From Polynucleobacter corsicus (lineage in GTDB: Bacteria > Pseudomonadota > Gammaproteobacteria > Burkholderiales > Burkholderiaceae), in assembly GCF_018688255.1 (NCBI RefSeq), contig NZ_CP061314.1, positions 868,001 through 932,000 of the forward strand: DNA of 64,000 nt, written 5' to 3'. The translations under genes and the position numbers were made by a program. Positions 1 through 7,307 of this stretch are shown in pieces. Each line of letters starts with the position of its first letter. Position 1 is the first letter of the stretch. The notes under the pieces are model-generated. The model was not told the DNA's origin, made no database searches, and saw only the letters and a list, made by a program, of their open reading frames with translations.

Positions 1-1
1 T

Positions 2-238
2 CTAGTCTTTGGTGATGGCGTACAGGCCCATTGTGAGATTGCCATCTGGATGAAGAGCGTAGGCGATCCCATTGTTGGAGAGTTGGCCTTTTCTTATCGA
101 GTCAACGATGCTAATCGGGGTCAAGATAAAGCCCATAAGCGCGCTGATAAGTTCTTCAAGAAGCTCCAAGTCGAACTAGAAAGTTGGTTAGAAATTGGCA
201 GTACCAAAACAGCTTTGGTATACGGAAAGCCTGAGTGA
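2..238 (+). CDS. C-terminal part of an unrecognised protein (5' end outside window)
   Basis: An open frame runs in from the window edge and ends at TGA 236-238, giving 78 residues of a C-terminus. It contains a charged, Lys/Asp-rich stretch (about residues 35-60) that looks helical. I do not recognise the family. Its stop overlaps the GTG start of the chromate transporter gene by 4 bases (GTGA), so it is probably co-transcribed and translationally coupled with that gene. No function is proposed. Confidence 0.6.
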   Translation, partial: LVFGDGVQAHCEIAIWMKSVGDPIVGELAFSYRVNDANRGQDKAHKRADKFFKKLQVELESWLEIGSTKTALVYGKPE

Positions 239-816
239 GTTCTCAGATTCAAAATAATGCGCAGCTGACCCAGCTATCGAATACTCCTAGCTTACGCGAT
301 CTATTTACTCAGTTTTTCATTATTGGCGCCGTTAGCTTTGGCGGGGGCATCATTGCTTACGAACGCATTCTCTTGGTAGAAAAGCGCAAATGGCTCAGTG
401 CTGATGAATTTATGGCGTACTTAGCCATTAGTCAGACGATGCCGGGCTTAAACTCCGTGAACTTAGCAGTGCTTGCTGGAGATCATCTACGTGGTTGGCA
501 GGGCGCCGTCATTGCTACCTTGGGCTTAATATTTCCGGGCTCATTGCTTGTACTTGGGTTTGGCATGATTTACGCTAGCGCTGCAGATCATCCTTCGATT
601 AATCCCATCCTAACTGGAATTGCAGCGGCTGCCACTGGCTTACTAGCTGCAGTTACTTACAAAATTGGTGATACCCACTGGCGTCATGTGAAGTCCTTGG
701 CCGTTATTATTTGCACATTTATACTGATGAGCATCTTCAAACTTGCGCTGCCATATGTGATCTTGATTATGGCGCCGATATCGATCTATCTGTATCGACC
801 AGGTCAAACCCAATGA
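235..816 (+). CDS. chrA: Chromate transporter, N-terminal-type subunit (short-chain ChrA)
   Basis: A 193-residue membrane protein of the CHR family. Long members fuse two homologous halves; this is the first half as a separate short-chain protein. Visible family marks are the early FGGG segment (SFGGGIIAYER, about residues 35-45) and the QTMPG motif, followed by several hydrophobic helices. Known CHR proteins export chromate or exchange sulfate; the substrate here is inferred from family only. The GTG start at 235 overlaps the previous gene, and its TGA overlaps the ATG of the second half at 813, a typical coupled pair. Confidence 0.88.
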   Translation: MSSQIQNNAQLTQLSNTPSLRDLFTQFFIIGAVSFGGGIIAYERILLVEKRKWLSADEFMAYLAISQTMPGLNSVNLAVLAGDHLRGWQGAVIATLGLIFPGSLLVLGFGMIYASAADHPSINPILTGIAAAATGLLAAVTYKIGDTHWRHVKSLAVIICTFILMSIFKLALPYVILIMAPISIYLYRPGQTQ

Positions 817-1340
817 GCCTATTAATTCACTTGTCCTGGACCTTTGCCTTGCTTTCTGTTCTGGCGGTTGGTGGCGGTACTGCCGTGCTGCCAGAGATGC
901 AAACCATACTTGCACATCAGTTTGGTATTGACCATACCCAATTTGTTCATATCTATAGTATTGGCCAGTTAGCGCCTGGCCCCAATATGTTGATGGTATT
1001 AGTCATTGGCTATCAAATTGCTGGGCTCATCGGTGTAGGCGTCGTCTTACTATCCTTCTTTTTGCCTTCAAGCCTGATGTGCTTTTACATGGGGAGGATC
1101 TGGAATCGTTTTGGAGAAAGTCCTTGGCGACGATCCATTCAAAATGCGCTTGAGCCCATTTCCATTGGGCTGATGTCATCGGGTGTTTATGCCGTTGCCA
1201 AGGCATCCGTAGTCAGTGGTATTACCTTGGCGCTTGCCCTGGTCACTCTGTACCTCATCCTCAGAACCAAGATTAATCCGGTATTGGTTATTTTGGGCTC
1301 TGGAGGACTTGGCGCCTTGCTGATGTTCTTTCTAAACTAG
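813..1340 (+). CDS. chrA: Chromate transporter, C-terminal-type subunit (short-chain ChrA)
   Basis: The second half of the split CHR-family transporter, 175 residues. It repeats the family pattern: VGGGTAVLPE near residue 20, GQLAPGPN about 40 residues later, then hydrophobic helices to the C-terminus. The start is ATG 813, which overlaps the stop of the first subunit (ATGA); the frame is open further upstream, but the coupled ATG gives the normal N-terminus. The two proteins probably form a heterodimer in the inner membrane. Its stop lies only 7 bases from the convergent TonB receptor gene. Confidence 0.87.
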   Translation: MSLLIHLSWTFALLSVLAVGGGTAVLPEMQTILAHQFGIDHTQFVHIYSIGQLAPGPNMLMVLVIGYQIAGLIGVGVVLLSFFLPSSLMCFYMGRIWNRFGESPWRRSIQNALEPISIGLMSSGVYAVAKASVVSGITLALALVTLYLILRTKINPVLVILGSGGLGALLMFFLN

Positions 1341-1347
1341 TCAAACT

Positions 1348-3453
1348 TTAGAAAGTCCCTCTCAGACCTACCATCAGACTTCTACCTGGTTGTGGAGCAT
1401 ATAGTCTTACTGCCATTGGTGTAGTTGCATACCGAATTTGCTCATTGAGCAAGTTCTTCAGATTCATATACACAGTCCAATTCACATCCTTTACTTTTTC
1501 TGTGTAAGAGATACCAGCATTTAATAAGTTATAACTTGGGGCAGGACCTTGCTCCCAGCTCGCCAAGCGATTTTGCTGGTAGCTGTAAATATAAGTTGCA
1601 TTCGTAAGCCAGCCATCTTTTTGGTGCGCTAACTCTGCACCCAAGCGAGGAGCTGGCTGCAGAGGTAGGTTACCTCCCGCATCAAAAGTGCCATGTGAAG
1701 CATCACCAAACACTCGACTGCCTAAGCCGGTTTGATTCCAGTTATAGGTAAGTTCACCCTCAATACCTTTAATAGTCGCTGCTGCTTGCTGCGCAGTCAC
1801 TACGTTAAAGCCATTCCCTTGTTGCCCGCCATTATTAATAACGCTGCCAGTGTAGTAGCCATAAATATAGTTATTGAATCGATTGGCATAGACACTTGCC
1901 TTGCTCCTGAGCAATCCATTGGTCTTCTGAATATTGAACTCTAAGTTATGTGAGGTCTCTTTGGTGAGGTTAGGGTTACCAATATCAAAGGTAGCAGTGG
2001 ATTCATGTGCGCCATAAGAATACAGTTCTTGAGCGCTTGGTGCTCTTTGTGACACCGTATATGCCACTCCAGTTCCATACCCTTGCATGAAATTCCATAA
2101 GCTACCCGCAGAGTAGGACATGAGATTAAATTTGCGATTCTGCAGAGTAATGTTGGGAGTAGTTCCGGTTGGATCAACCGTAGGCTGGGTCTCTAAAGTC
2201 GTACCTAAATTGGGATTCTGGGCAACATTGTTATAGCGTAGCCCCAGACTTCCTTGTAAAGAATTCCACTTGCCTTCCTCAATCCAAAATAAGGCATTGG
2301 AATTGGTTTTAGTGGGAGGAACAATGGCATAGCTACCTGTGCCTACTTCCGTAGCATTAAGAGAGGCAGCAGAGACTTGAGCGCCAAAAGTACCTTTCCA
2401 TCCGGCTACAGGGTTGTGAGCCAATTCAAGACGCGCCTCATTAGCAATATTCTTCCAGACTGAGGCAGCTGTACCCACGTTATTAAATTCAGTATGGTTG
2501 TAATTCGAATTAGCCGCACTCAATTTCAAAGATGAAAACCCCGTAAATGGATCTCGAGTTTGATGCTGGACGTCATATCGATTTTGCGATTGCTGAATTG
2601 ATCCACCTTCAGGTGTCGGAATGCCGTAGTTATTATTTAAGCGCTCTACAGAAACTCCGGTGTAACCAGATTCCCTGATATGAGAGATTCCCAACCCTAA
2701 ATTATTTTGATAACTAAAAGAATTGGGCAACTTGCCAGAATAGTTATTACCACTGTTTCCATTTGGTGGAACAGTCCAGCCTCCTGCGGGCTCACCTTGT
2801 GACTGGGTGGAGTTCCCTGGTATGCGATAGTTATTAGCATTATTAATGGCAGTATCCACATGCACTGCAACTGAACCAAAGGCGCCATCCACTTCAACTG
2901 CCCCAGCTCTCCCATTGTTGACAGTCTCGTAACTTGTATTAATTGCGCCGGTTGGCCTATCAGGCAGGTTAGTAAGGATTCGATCGTTGAGCACATTCAC
3001 GAGTCCACCGCTAGAGCCCGAGCCATAGAGTAGAGCGGCTGCACCACGAAGAATCTCTACTTGATGCGCATTTTGCATATTGTTTCCTACTGCATGATCT
3101 TGTGAGATGTTAGAAACATCGCCAACGGATAGACCATTTTGTAAAATTTGCACACGCGCACCCTCAAGACCACGAATAACTGGTCGCGATGAGCCTGCTC
3201 CATATCCTGTGGCAGATACGCCAAGTTCATTGGCTAGTGTGGCACCTAGAGTTGTACCTAATTTATTAAGTAGCTCATCGCCCTGCAAAACCTTAGTTGG
3301 TGTCAGAATGCTTTGAGTAGCCTCTTGCGATCCTGTTGCAGTGATTTCTAAGCTTGGGTCATTTGATTGAGCGACAGTCAGTGAGCTCAATAATCCAGAG
3401 ATAAGAACAAAAATGAGCTTTTGCTTGTCTAAGCAATGATGGGGGTGCCGCAT
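1348..3453 (-). CDS. TonB-dependent outer-membrane receptor, ZnuD-like
   Basis: A 701-residue outer-membrane receptor. After a signal peptide (LIFVLISGLLSSLTVAQS) come a plug domain with ASRPVIRG-like SSRPVIRGLEGARVQILQNG, then QDHAVGNNM and the VEILRGAAALLYGSGSSGGLVNV block, then a long beta-barrel ending in the C-terminal Phe (VGLRGTF). The RPVIRGL..DR/RVQILQNG..DHAV pattern is that of ZnuD-type zinc or haem receptors, so metal uptake is the best guess. The frame stays open upstream, but ATG 3453 places the signal peptide at the N-terminus. A hairpin (3515-3532) lies in the short gap to the upstream small gene, with which it probably forms an operon. Confidence 0.85.
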   Translation of the reverse strand: MRHPHHCLDKQKLIFVLISGLLSSLTVAQSNDPSLEITATGSQEATQSILTPTKVLQGDELLNKLGTTLGATLANELGVSATGYGAGSSRPVIRGLEGARVQILQNGLSVGDVSNISQDHAVGNNMQNAHQVEILRGAAALLYGSGSSGGLVNVLNDRILTNLPDRPTGAINTSYETVNNGRAGAVEVDGAFGSVAVHVDTAINNANNYRIPGNSTQSQGEPAGGWTVPPNGNSGNNYSGKLPNSFSYQNNLGLGISHIRESGYTGVSVERLNNNYGIPTPEGGSIQQSQNRYDVQHQTRDPFTGFSSLKLSAANSNYNHTEFNNVGTAASVWKNIANEARLELAHNPVAGWKGTFGAQVSAASLNATEVGTGSYAIVPPTKTNSNALFWIEEGKWNSLQGSLGLRYNNVAQNPNLGTTLETQPTVDPTGTTPNITLQNRKFNLMSYSAGSLWNFMQGYGTGVAYTVSQRAPSAQELYSYGAHESTATFDIGNPNLTKETSHNLEFNIQKTNGLLRSKASVYANRFNNYIYGYYTGSVINNGGQQGNGFNVVTAQQAAATIKGIEGELTYNWNQTGLGSRVFGDASHGTFDAGGNLPLQPAPRLGAELAHQKDGWLTNATYIYSYQQNRLASWEQGPAPSYNLLNAGISYTEKVKDVNWTVYMNLKNLLNEQIRYATTPMAVRLYAPQPGRSLMVGLRGTF

Positions 3454-3543
3454 AGTAAAGCCTTCATTCTGAAAAATGCACCTCACAAGGTTGATGCATC
3501 CAATAAATCGGTAGGCCAAGCATTCGCTTGGCATGATGATGAA

Positions 3544-3909
3544 TTACAGAATGAAGCTAGGCGGAGCTCTAGATTGATACAGCCCGATTTGAGCTCGGGC
3601 TGGAGAAGAATCATTGGATACCAATTGCACTTCATGAAAGAGGTTGGCACCAAGGAATAAGTTTGGAGTTGAGGCAACAAAACTTGCAAGTGTTAGTGCA
3701 TCAAGTAAATGGCAGCTGGCAAAGCTATGGCCAAGGGCAGGGGCTTGATCAGTGCAACTCAGTTCAATATTTTGGTGCTGGATGCCGGAGTGAGCAATGC
3801 CATGGGCAAAGCCAATCCAGTGGGTGCCTAGTAAGCTAAAAAGCAGAAAACTGAGGGCAAGGAAGCTCCTGAGTTGTTTTCTGAATTTGCTTAAAAATAA
3901 GGCTTCCAT
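3544..3909 (-). CDS. Small exported protein upstream of the TonB receptor (DUF2946-like)
   Basis: A 121-residue protein with a basic N-terminus and one strong hydrophobic segment (FLALSFLLFSLLGTHWIGFAHG), then a short periplasmic part with several His and Cys residues (HGIAHSGIQH, SCTDQ, HSFASCHLLDAL). The layout resembles small DUF2946-type or metal-responsive exported proteins that accompany metal receptors; this is inference. ATG 3909 is chosen because the longer frame runs antisense through tRNA-Pro. It precedes the ZnuD-like receptor in the same direction by about 90 bases, so a role in the same metal response is plausible. Confidence 0.6.
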   Translation of the reverse strand: MEALFLSKFRKQLRSFLALSFLLFSLLGTHWIGFAHGIAHSGIQHQNIELSCTDQAPALGHSFASCHLLDALTLASFVASTPNLFLGANLFHEVQLVSNDSSPARAQIGLYQSRAPPSFIL

Positions 3910-3969
3910 GACCCGAATCTTACAGTATTTGCCCCTGTAGGCCATCTCAGTGTAGAATGTCGGTTCCGT

Positions 3970-4046
3970 CGGAGTGTAGCGCAGCCTGGTAGCGCACCTG
4001 CTTTGGGAGCAGGGGGTCCAAGGTTCGAATCCTTGTACTCCGACCA
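3970..4046 (+). tRNA. tRNA-Pro(TGG)
   Basis: A 77-base cloverleaf: acceptor CGGAGTG pairs with TACTCCG, the anticodon stem CCTGC/GCAGG encloses loop TTTGGGA (anticodon TGG), the T arm has GGTTCGAATCC, and CCA is encoded. It lies 36 bases before tRNA-Arg and is probably co-transcribed with it. Confidence 0.97.
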
Positions 4047-4082
4047 CTTTCCCTTATTGTTCTAGATAGACCCAGCATATAA

Positions 4083-4159
<77 letters not shown>

Positions 4160-4260
4160 AAAAAGTTCTGTTGACCCCAGTATTTCAATACTTAGCGGGC
4201 GATTTCTTAATATGTCGTCCTCGGCGCTAAATTCATTTATACAGCACTTTGTAATTAACA

Positions 4261-4280
4261 GGGGACCAAACGGGGACCAA
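4261..4280 (+). repeat. Left paired GGGGACCAA repeat, possible integrase arm site
   Basis: The sequence GGGGACCAAACGGGGACCAA contains two 9-base units with a 10-base period, one helical turn. A nearly identical pair with the same orientation and spacing lies at 12348-12367, beside the integrase start. Placement just inside each end suggests arm-type or accessory-factor binding sites. Confidence 0.65.
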
Positions 4281-4302
4281 TTTAGTAAATTAGCAACAGT
4301 TT

Positions 4303-4575
4303 CTACTCTTCGAACCGCTCTCGAGTCAAAGGTAGGTTCTTTAACTTGTCTTCTGGCGCTGTTGTAGCTGTTCTTCTATGGCGCTCTTCATCCTCTATGG
4401 ATGCCTCAAAGTCTCGGCTGCGTTGTAACTCCAACTCTTTAGTTTCAGCTAGCTTTGATGCAGGAATAACCGTTCCGTCCTTTATAAGCTGCTCCAGTTG
4501 AAATTGCTTGAACGTCTGGGTCTTTATCTTCCCATCGAATTTTGCATCACTGTTATCTGAGCTATCGAAATCCAT
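4303..4575 (-). CDS. Hypothetical charged protein of the tRNA-Arg element
   Basis: A 90-residue, strongly charged, cytoplasmic-looking protein without signal peptide or membrane segment. The middle (about residues 15-60) is predicted helical, with many Lys/Glu/Arg residues. The minus strand has a GAGGTG ribosome-binding site about 9 bases before ATG 4575. No family is recognised. It is the outermost gene of the element, divergent from the DUF1810 gene. Confidence 0.5.
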   Translation of the reverse strand: MDFDSSDNSDAKFDGKIKTQTFKQFQLEQLIKDGTVIPASKLAETKELELQRSRDFEASIEDEERHRRTATTAPEDKLKNLPLTRERFEE

Positions 4576-4630
4576 ACTGTATTACACCTCAATTTTCTTA
4601 TCAGGCAGCTAATTTTTGTATGATTGAGTA

Positions 4631-5029
4631 ATGATTAAAGATAAAGCTAGATTAGAAAATTCTCTAGAGCGCTTTATTGTTGCTCAGGACCAATGCTATG
4701 GTCAGGTCCTTGAAGAGTTGATGGAAGAGCAGAAGAAAACTCACTGGATGTGGTTTATCTTTCCACAGGCAGTAGGGCTAGGGCATAGCGAGCATTCCAA
4801 ATACTATGCAATTAAAGATGTTGAGGAGGCTAAAGCCTATTTAGCTCATCCTACACTCGGAGTGCGATATGAAGAGTGTATGCAAGTTTTGGCTGGCTGT
4901 AAAAGTAGCGCCGCCCATATTTTTGGAGAAGTTGATGCTATGAAATTAAAGTCATCTTTAACTTTGTTTCTCAAAGCTCAGCCAGAATCACCGCTATTAA
5001 TAAAAGTCTTTAATAAATATTTTGAATAG
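4631..5029 (+). CDS. DUF1810 family protein
   Basis: A 132-residue protein matching the DUF1810 family over its full length: F..AQD..Y..VL.EL..G/EQKKTHWMWFIFPQ near residues 20-50, GLGHSEHSKYYAI, then EAKAYLAHPTLGVRYEEC and the C-terminal half. DUF1810 proteins are small cytoplasmic proteins of unknown biochemical role. It is the first rightward gene of the tRNA-Arg element. There is no clear ribosome-binding site before ATG 4631. Confidence 0.88.
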   Translation: MIKDKARLENSLERFIVAQDQCYGQVLEELMEEQKKTHWMWFIFPQAVGLGHSEHSKYYAIKDVEEAKAYLAHPTLGVRYEECMQVLAGCKSSAAHIFGEVDAMKLKSSLTLFLKAQPESPLLIKVFNKYFE

Positions 5030-5158
5030 GTCGGAGCTTTACCTTCTGAACTAGTTCCATGTGGGGCTGCCTATATTTATTCTCTCAACCAGACCCCACC
5101 GTACCCCTTCCCTCTAAATAGGCCCCTGTATTATGGGTACACCTATGCATAGTATTTT

Positions 5159-5173
5159 GCTCATTGAATGAGC
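5159..5173. repeat. 15-bp inverted repeat in the 212-base gap before the XRE gene
   Basis: GCTCATTGAATGAGC has perfect 7-base arms around one base. It lies in the gap between the DUF1810 gene and the end of the leftward XRE gene, where no protein-coding gene is supported. It could be a protein-binding site or part of a transcription stop; no U-tract is visible. Confidence 0.3.
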
Positions 5174-5241
5174 TAATTTATAGGGAAACTCCCCTTTAGG
5201 TGTTTGAATCGCAAAGTAGGGGTACATATTTTTTTGAGATG

Positions 5242-5469
5242 CTATTTTTGAAGCTCTTTCTCTACTGCCTGTAAAAATTTAGACATACTTATATCTAATA
5301 CAAGGCATAGCTTCTGTATAGTCTGCAATGAGGGCTGTTTTTGACCCAGCTCTAAGGAGCTAATAAAAGTCCTCCGTAAGCCGGCATCTAACCCGAGCTC
5401 TTCTTGAGTCAAATCCTTCTTAATTCGATATTTCCTGAGGGTTTTCCCAAAGGCAGCCGAAACATCCAT
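5242..5469 (-). CDS. XRE-family helix-turn-helix regulator
   Basis: A 75-residue, single-domain HTH_3 protein. FGKTLRKYRIKKDLTQEELG covers helices 1-2, the recognition region is RRTFISSLELGQKQPSLQTIQKLCLVLDIS, and a short C-terminal tail follows. Such proteins act as dimeric repressors in mobile elements or control restriction-modification genes. It diverges from the 5574-7284 operon across a 104-base gap containing a near-perfect palindrome (5518-5535), so it is the likely regulator of that operon and of itself. Confidence 0.88.
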   Translation of the reverse strand: MDVSAAFGKTLRKYRIKKDLTQEELGLDAGLRRTFISSLELGQKQPSLQTIQKLCLVLDISMSKFLQAVEKELQK

Positions 5470-5517
5470 TTTTTCCCCGTCTAAACGAGGATTGTTGAAT
5501 TTTGACTGTGTAATGTC

Positions 5518-5535
5518 TTCCCACTATAGTAGGAA
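5518..5535. promoter_or_regulatory. Candidate operator palindrome between XRE gene and divergent operon
   Basis: TTCCCACTATAGTAGGAA is an 18-base palindrome with a single mismatched pair, located between the XRE gene start (5469) and the first gene of the rightward operon (5574). Its centre TATAGT could double as a -10 element. Position and symmetry fit an XRE operator; binding is inferred. Confidence 0.45.
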
Positions 5536-5573
5536 TTATTTTTTATCGTGCAATTATTAGGCTTAAAGACCCA

Positions 5574-6104
5574 ATGACAAAATTTATGCACCAAGCCTTA
5601 TTTGATGTATGTGCCATCAAGGTCATTCAGGAGAAGCTATCAACAGGCCGTGATTACAAAAATTTACTCGTCATTCATTATTTAGTAGAAAGCTATGGAA
5701 ACGACTATTCAGATTCAAGCTTATTTAGAGGTCAATTTGAGGAGGTATCCGAGAGAGTACTTACTAAATATAAAACTCGTGGGGCGCTTCTTCTAGTCGC
5801 ACTTGGTCGTGCTGAAGATAAAAGAATGAAATTGGACGATGAAATGCGTCCTAAGGACGGTATTAAAGGCATTTTTAATGGAGCCTGGTTGCAACGCTCT
5901 CATCCAAAGCCATTTGAACGAGCTGATATATCTGTCAACAATATTTCACATCTAATCGAAATATCCTTGCCACAAAATCAAGACGAGTCAAATTTAGTAG
6001 TTATCCCATGCTCAAAATGTCAGCAAAAACTGAGGGTTCCTTCTGGACGAAGTTTAGAAATAACCTGCCCTAAGTGTAAAAATTCATGGATTGCAGCAAC
6101 ATAG
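5574..6104 (+). CDS. Hypothetical protein with C-terminal zinc ribbon
   Basis: A 176-residue soluble protein. The first ~145 residues are not recognised. The end carries a zinc ribbon with two CxxC knuckles, CSKCQQKLRVPSG and CPKCKNSW (about residues 148-172), similar to MJ0042-type ribbons found at the termini of bacterial regulatory or sensor proteins. It is the first gene of the rightward operon of the element, followed immediately by the 6106 gene. An adaptor or nucleic-acid-binding role is possible but unproven. Confidence 0.65.
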   Translation: MTKFMHQALFDVCAIKVIQEKLSTGRDYKNLLVIHYLVESYGNDYSDSSLFRGQFEEVSERVLTKYKTRGALLLVALGRAEDKRMKLDDEMRPKDGIKGIFNGAWLQRSHPKPFERADISVNNISHLIEISLPQNQDESNLVVIPCSKCQQKLRVPSGRSLEITCPKCKNSWIAAT

Positions 6105-6105
6105 A

Positions 6106-6570
6106 ATGTTCGGATTCTTTAAACCCAAAATATCTGCCACTAAAATAGCTGAAGAGTGTGTTCAGGCATTTGCTCTCGTGATACGTTCATTTGAGGATAA
6201 GTCATACATAGATAGGTGGTTAAATTTATCCTCTGCAACAGAAGTTAAAGAGCTGGTCGGAGATTCCAGAACTACCGAAATTATTCATAAGCAATTTAAT
6301 TCCGATGAATTTCTCTCAAGGTACAAAAAACTTACTGAGTTCGAATTGGAATTGGTGCGAATGGGTATCTATAGGGCAGCCATCTCTATGCCTGAATTTA
6401 TTTGCCGGCGTATTGAGATATGGGACAACCAGAGGTGGGTTAGAGACAATAAGCCGCCTGGAACACGGGTAAGCTGGAAGTTTCCAGAGTTCTTAGAATA
6501 TAAGCAAGAATTCTTTAGCGTAAAGATGCTCTTCATGGGCCATTTTCCAGCAGAGCCTGAAAGCTTATGA
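6106..6570 (+). CDS. Hypothetical protein of the element operon
   Basis: A 154-residue protein, probably soluble, with an N-terminal GFFKPK tract and a helical middle. No known family or catalytic motif is recognised. ATG 6106 lies two bases after the previous stop (TAG 6102-6104); a TTG at 6091 in the same frame is less likely. The C-terminus overlaps the next gene by 4 bases (ATGA), so the two are translationally coupled. Confidence 0.55.
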   Translation: MFGFFKPKISATKIAEECVQAFALVIRSFEDKSYIDRWLNLSSATEVKELVGDSRTTEIIHKQFNSDEFLSRYKKLTEFELELVRMGIYRAAISMPEFICRRIEIWDNQRWVRDNKPPGTRVSWKFPEFLEYKQEFFSVKMLFMGHFPAEPESL

Positions 6571-6986
6571 GGAGCTTAATCTCAATCGTGCTATTGGTCA
6601 TTTGCTTACCTGTCTATGCTCAGCTAGATGGGTATGACTCAATAAAGAGACGATTAGATAACATGGAAATTGATATGTTGATTGAGCGTATGGAGCGAGA
6701 TAGGCAAAGAAGAAATGAATTACCCCCGATTAATTTGCCTCTTCCGACTACTTGTGACCTGTACTATATTAATAATAAGTTTTGGTATTTAGGTGACTAT
6801 TATAATTACATTAAAAGTAAAAATTGGCAGGGCGTTGGCTTTGGTAAAGACCCCTTAATGATTTATTTTGAGCAAAAATTTTTCGATGACAATGTTAAAA
6901 GTAAAAATATCAGTCAAATAATTAGAAGCAGCTCTGCAGAAATTAGAAAATCATGTCCCGGCCTATCTAAAAAGATATTCGATTAA
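6567..6986 (+). CDS. Small exported hypothetical protein
   Basis: A 139-residue protein with a clear Sec signal peptide (LISIVLLVICLPVYAQ), so it should act in the periplasm. A charged helical stretch follows (about residues 25-50, rich in Arg, Glu and Met), then a Tyr/Asn-rich region with Cys residues (TCDLYYI, KSCPG). Its family is unknown. It overlaps the preceding gene by 4 bases within the operon; together with the exported transglutaminase-like protein downstream it suggests a cell-envelope role for part of this element. Confidence 0.6.
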   Translation: MRSLISIVLLVICLPVYAQLDGYDSIKRRLDNMEIDMLIERMERDRQRRNELPPINLPLPTTCDLYYINNKFWYLGDYYNYIKSKNWQGVGFGKDPLMIYFEQKFFDDNVKSKNISQIIRSSSAEIRKSCPGLSKKIFD

Positions 6987-6999
6987 AGGCTCAAATATT

Positions 7000-7284
7000 G
7001 TGACTAACAAGTTTAAATTTGATAAGTGCTCCAATCACTTCTTTTTAGGCTGCGAAAGAAAGCCTGAGATTAAGCATGAAAACAAGGAAATGTGCCTTGT
7101 CTGTTATTCCCAAGAAATCTATCAAGACCTAGCTTTTGGAATCAAGTACGGCAAACGTAAGGCGATTTATAAAACTATGAAATCTAAGGCCTTTGGGAAG
7201 GATGCTATTTACACTAGTAGTAAGCACCTCTCATCATTTCAACAACTTCAACTTTTGCAGCTAAAAAAGAATGACAATAAGTAA
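7000..7284 (+). CDS. Small Cys-containing hypothetical protein
   Basis: A 94-residue basic protein starting at GTG 7000, 13 bases after the previous stop. Cysteines occur as KCSNHFFLGCERK and MCLVCYSQ in the first 45 residues, spaced C-x8-C and C-x2-C, which could bind a metal. The rest is Lys-rich. No family is recognised. It is in line with the operon and 23 bases before the transglutaminase-like gene. Confidence 0.5.
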   Translation: MTNKFKFDKCSNHFFLGCERKPEIKHENKEMCLVCYSQEIYQDLAFGIKYGKRKAIYKTMKSKAFGKDAIYTSSKHLSSFQQLQLLQLKKNDNK

Positions 7285-7307
7285 ATCTAAATTCTTATGA
7301 ATCACAA

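Noticed and set aside
711..812. Longer start for the second chromate transporter gene
   Set aside because: The upstream extension lies inside the first chrA gene; ATG 813 overlaps its stop in the usual coupled way and gives the family N-terminus.
3910..4047. N-terminal extension of the small exported protein (VGVQGFEPWTPCSQSRCATRLRYTPTEP...)
   Set aside because: It is the antisense translation of tRNA-Pro, a common artefact; the gene is started at ATG 3909.
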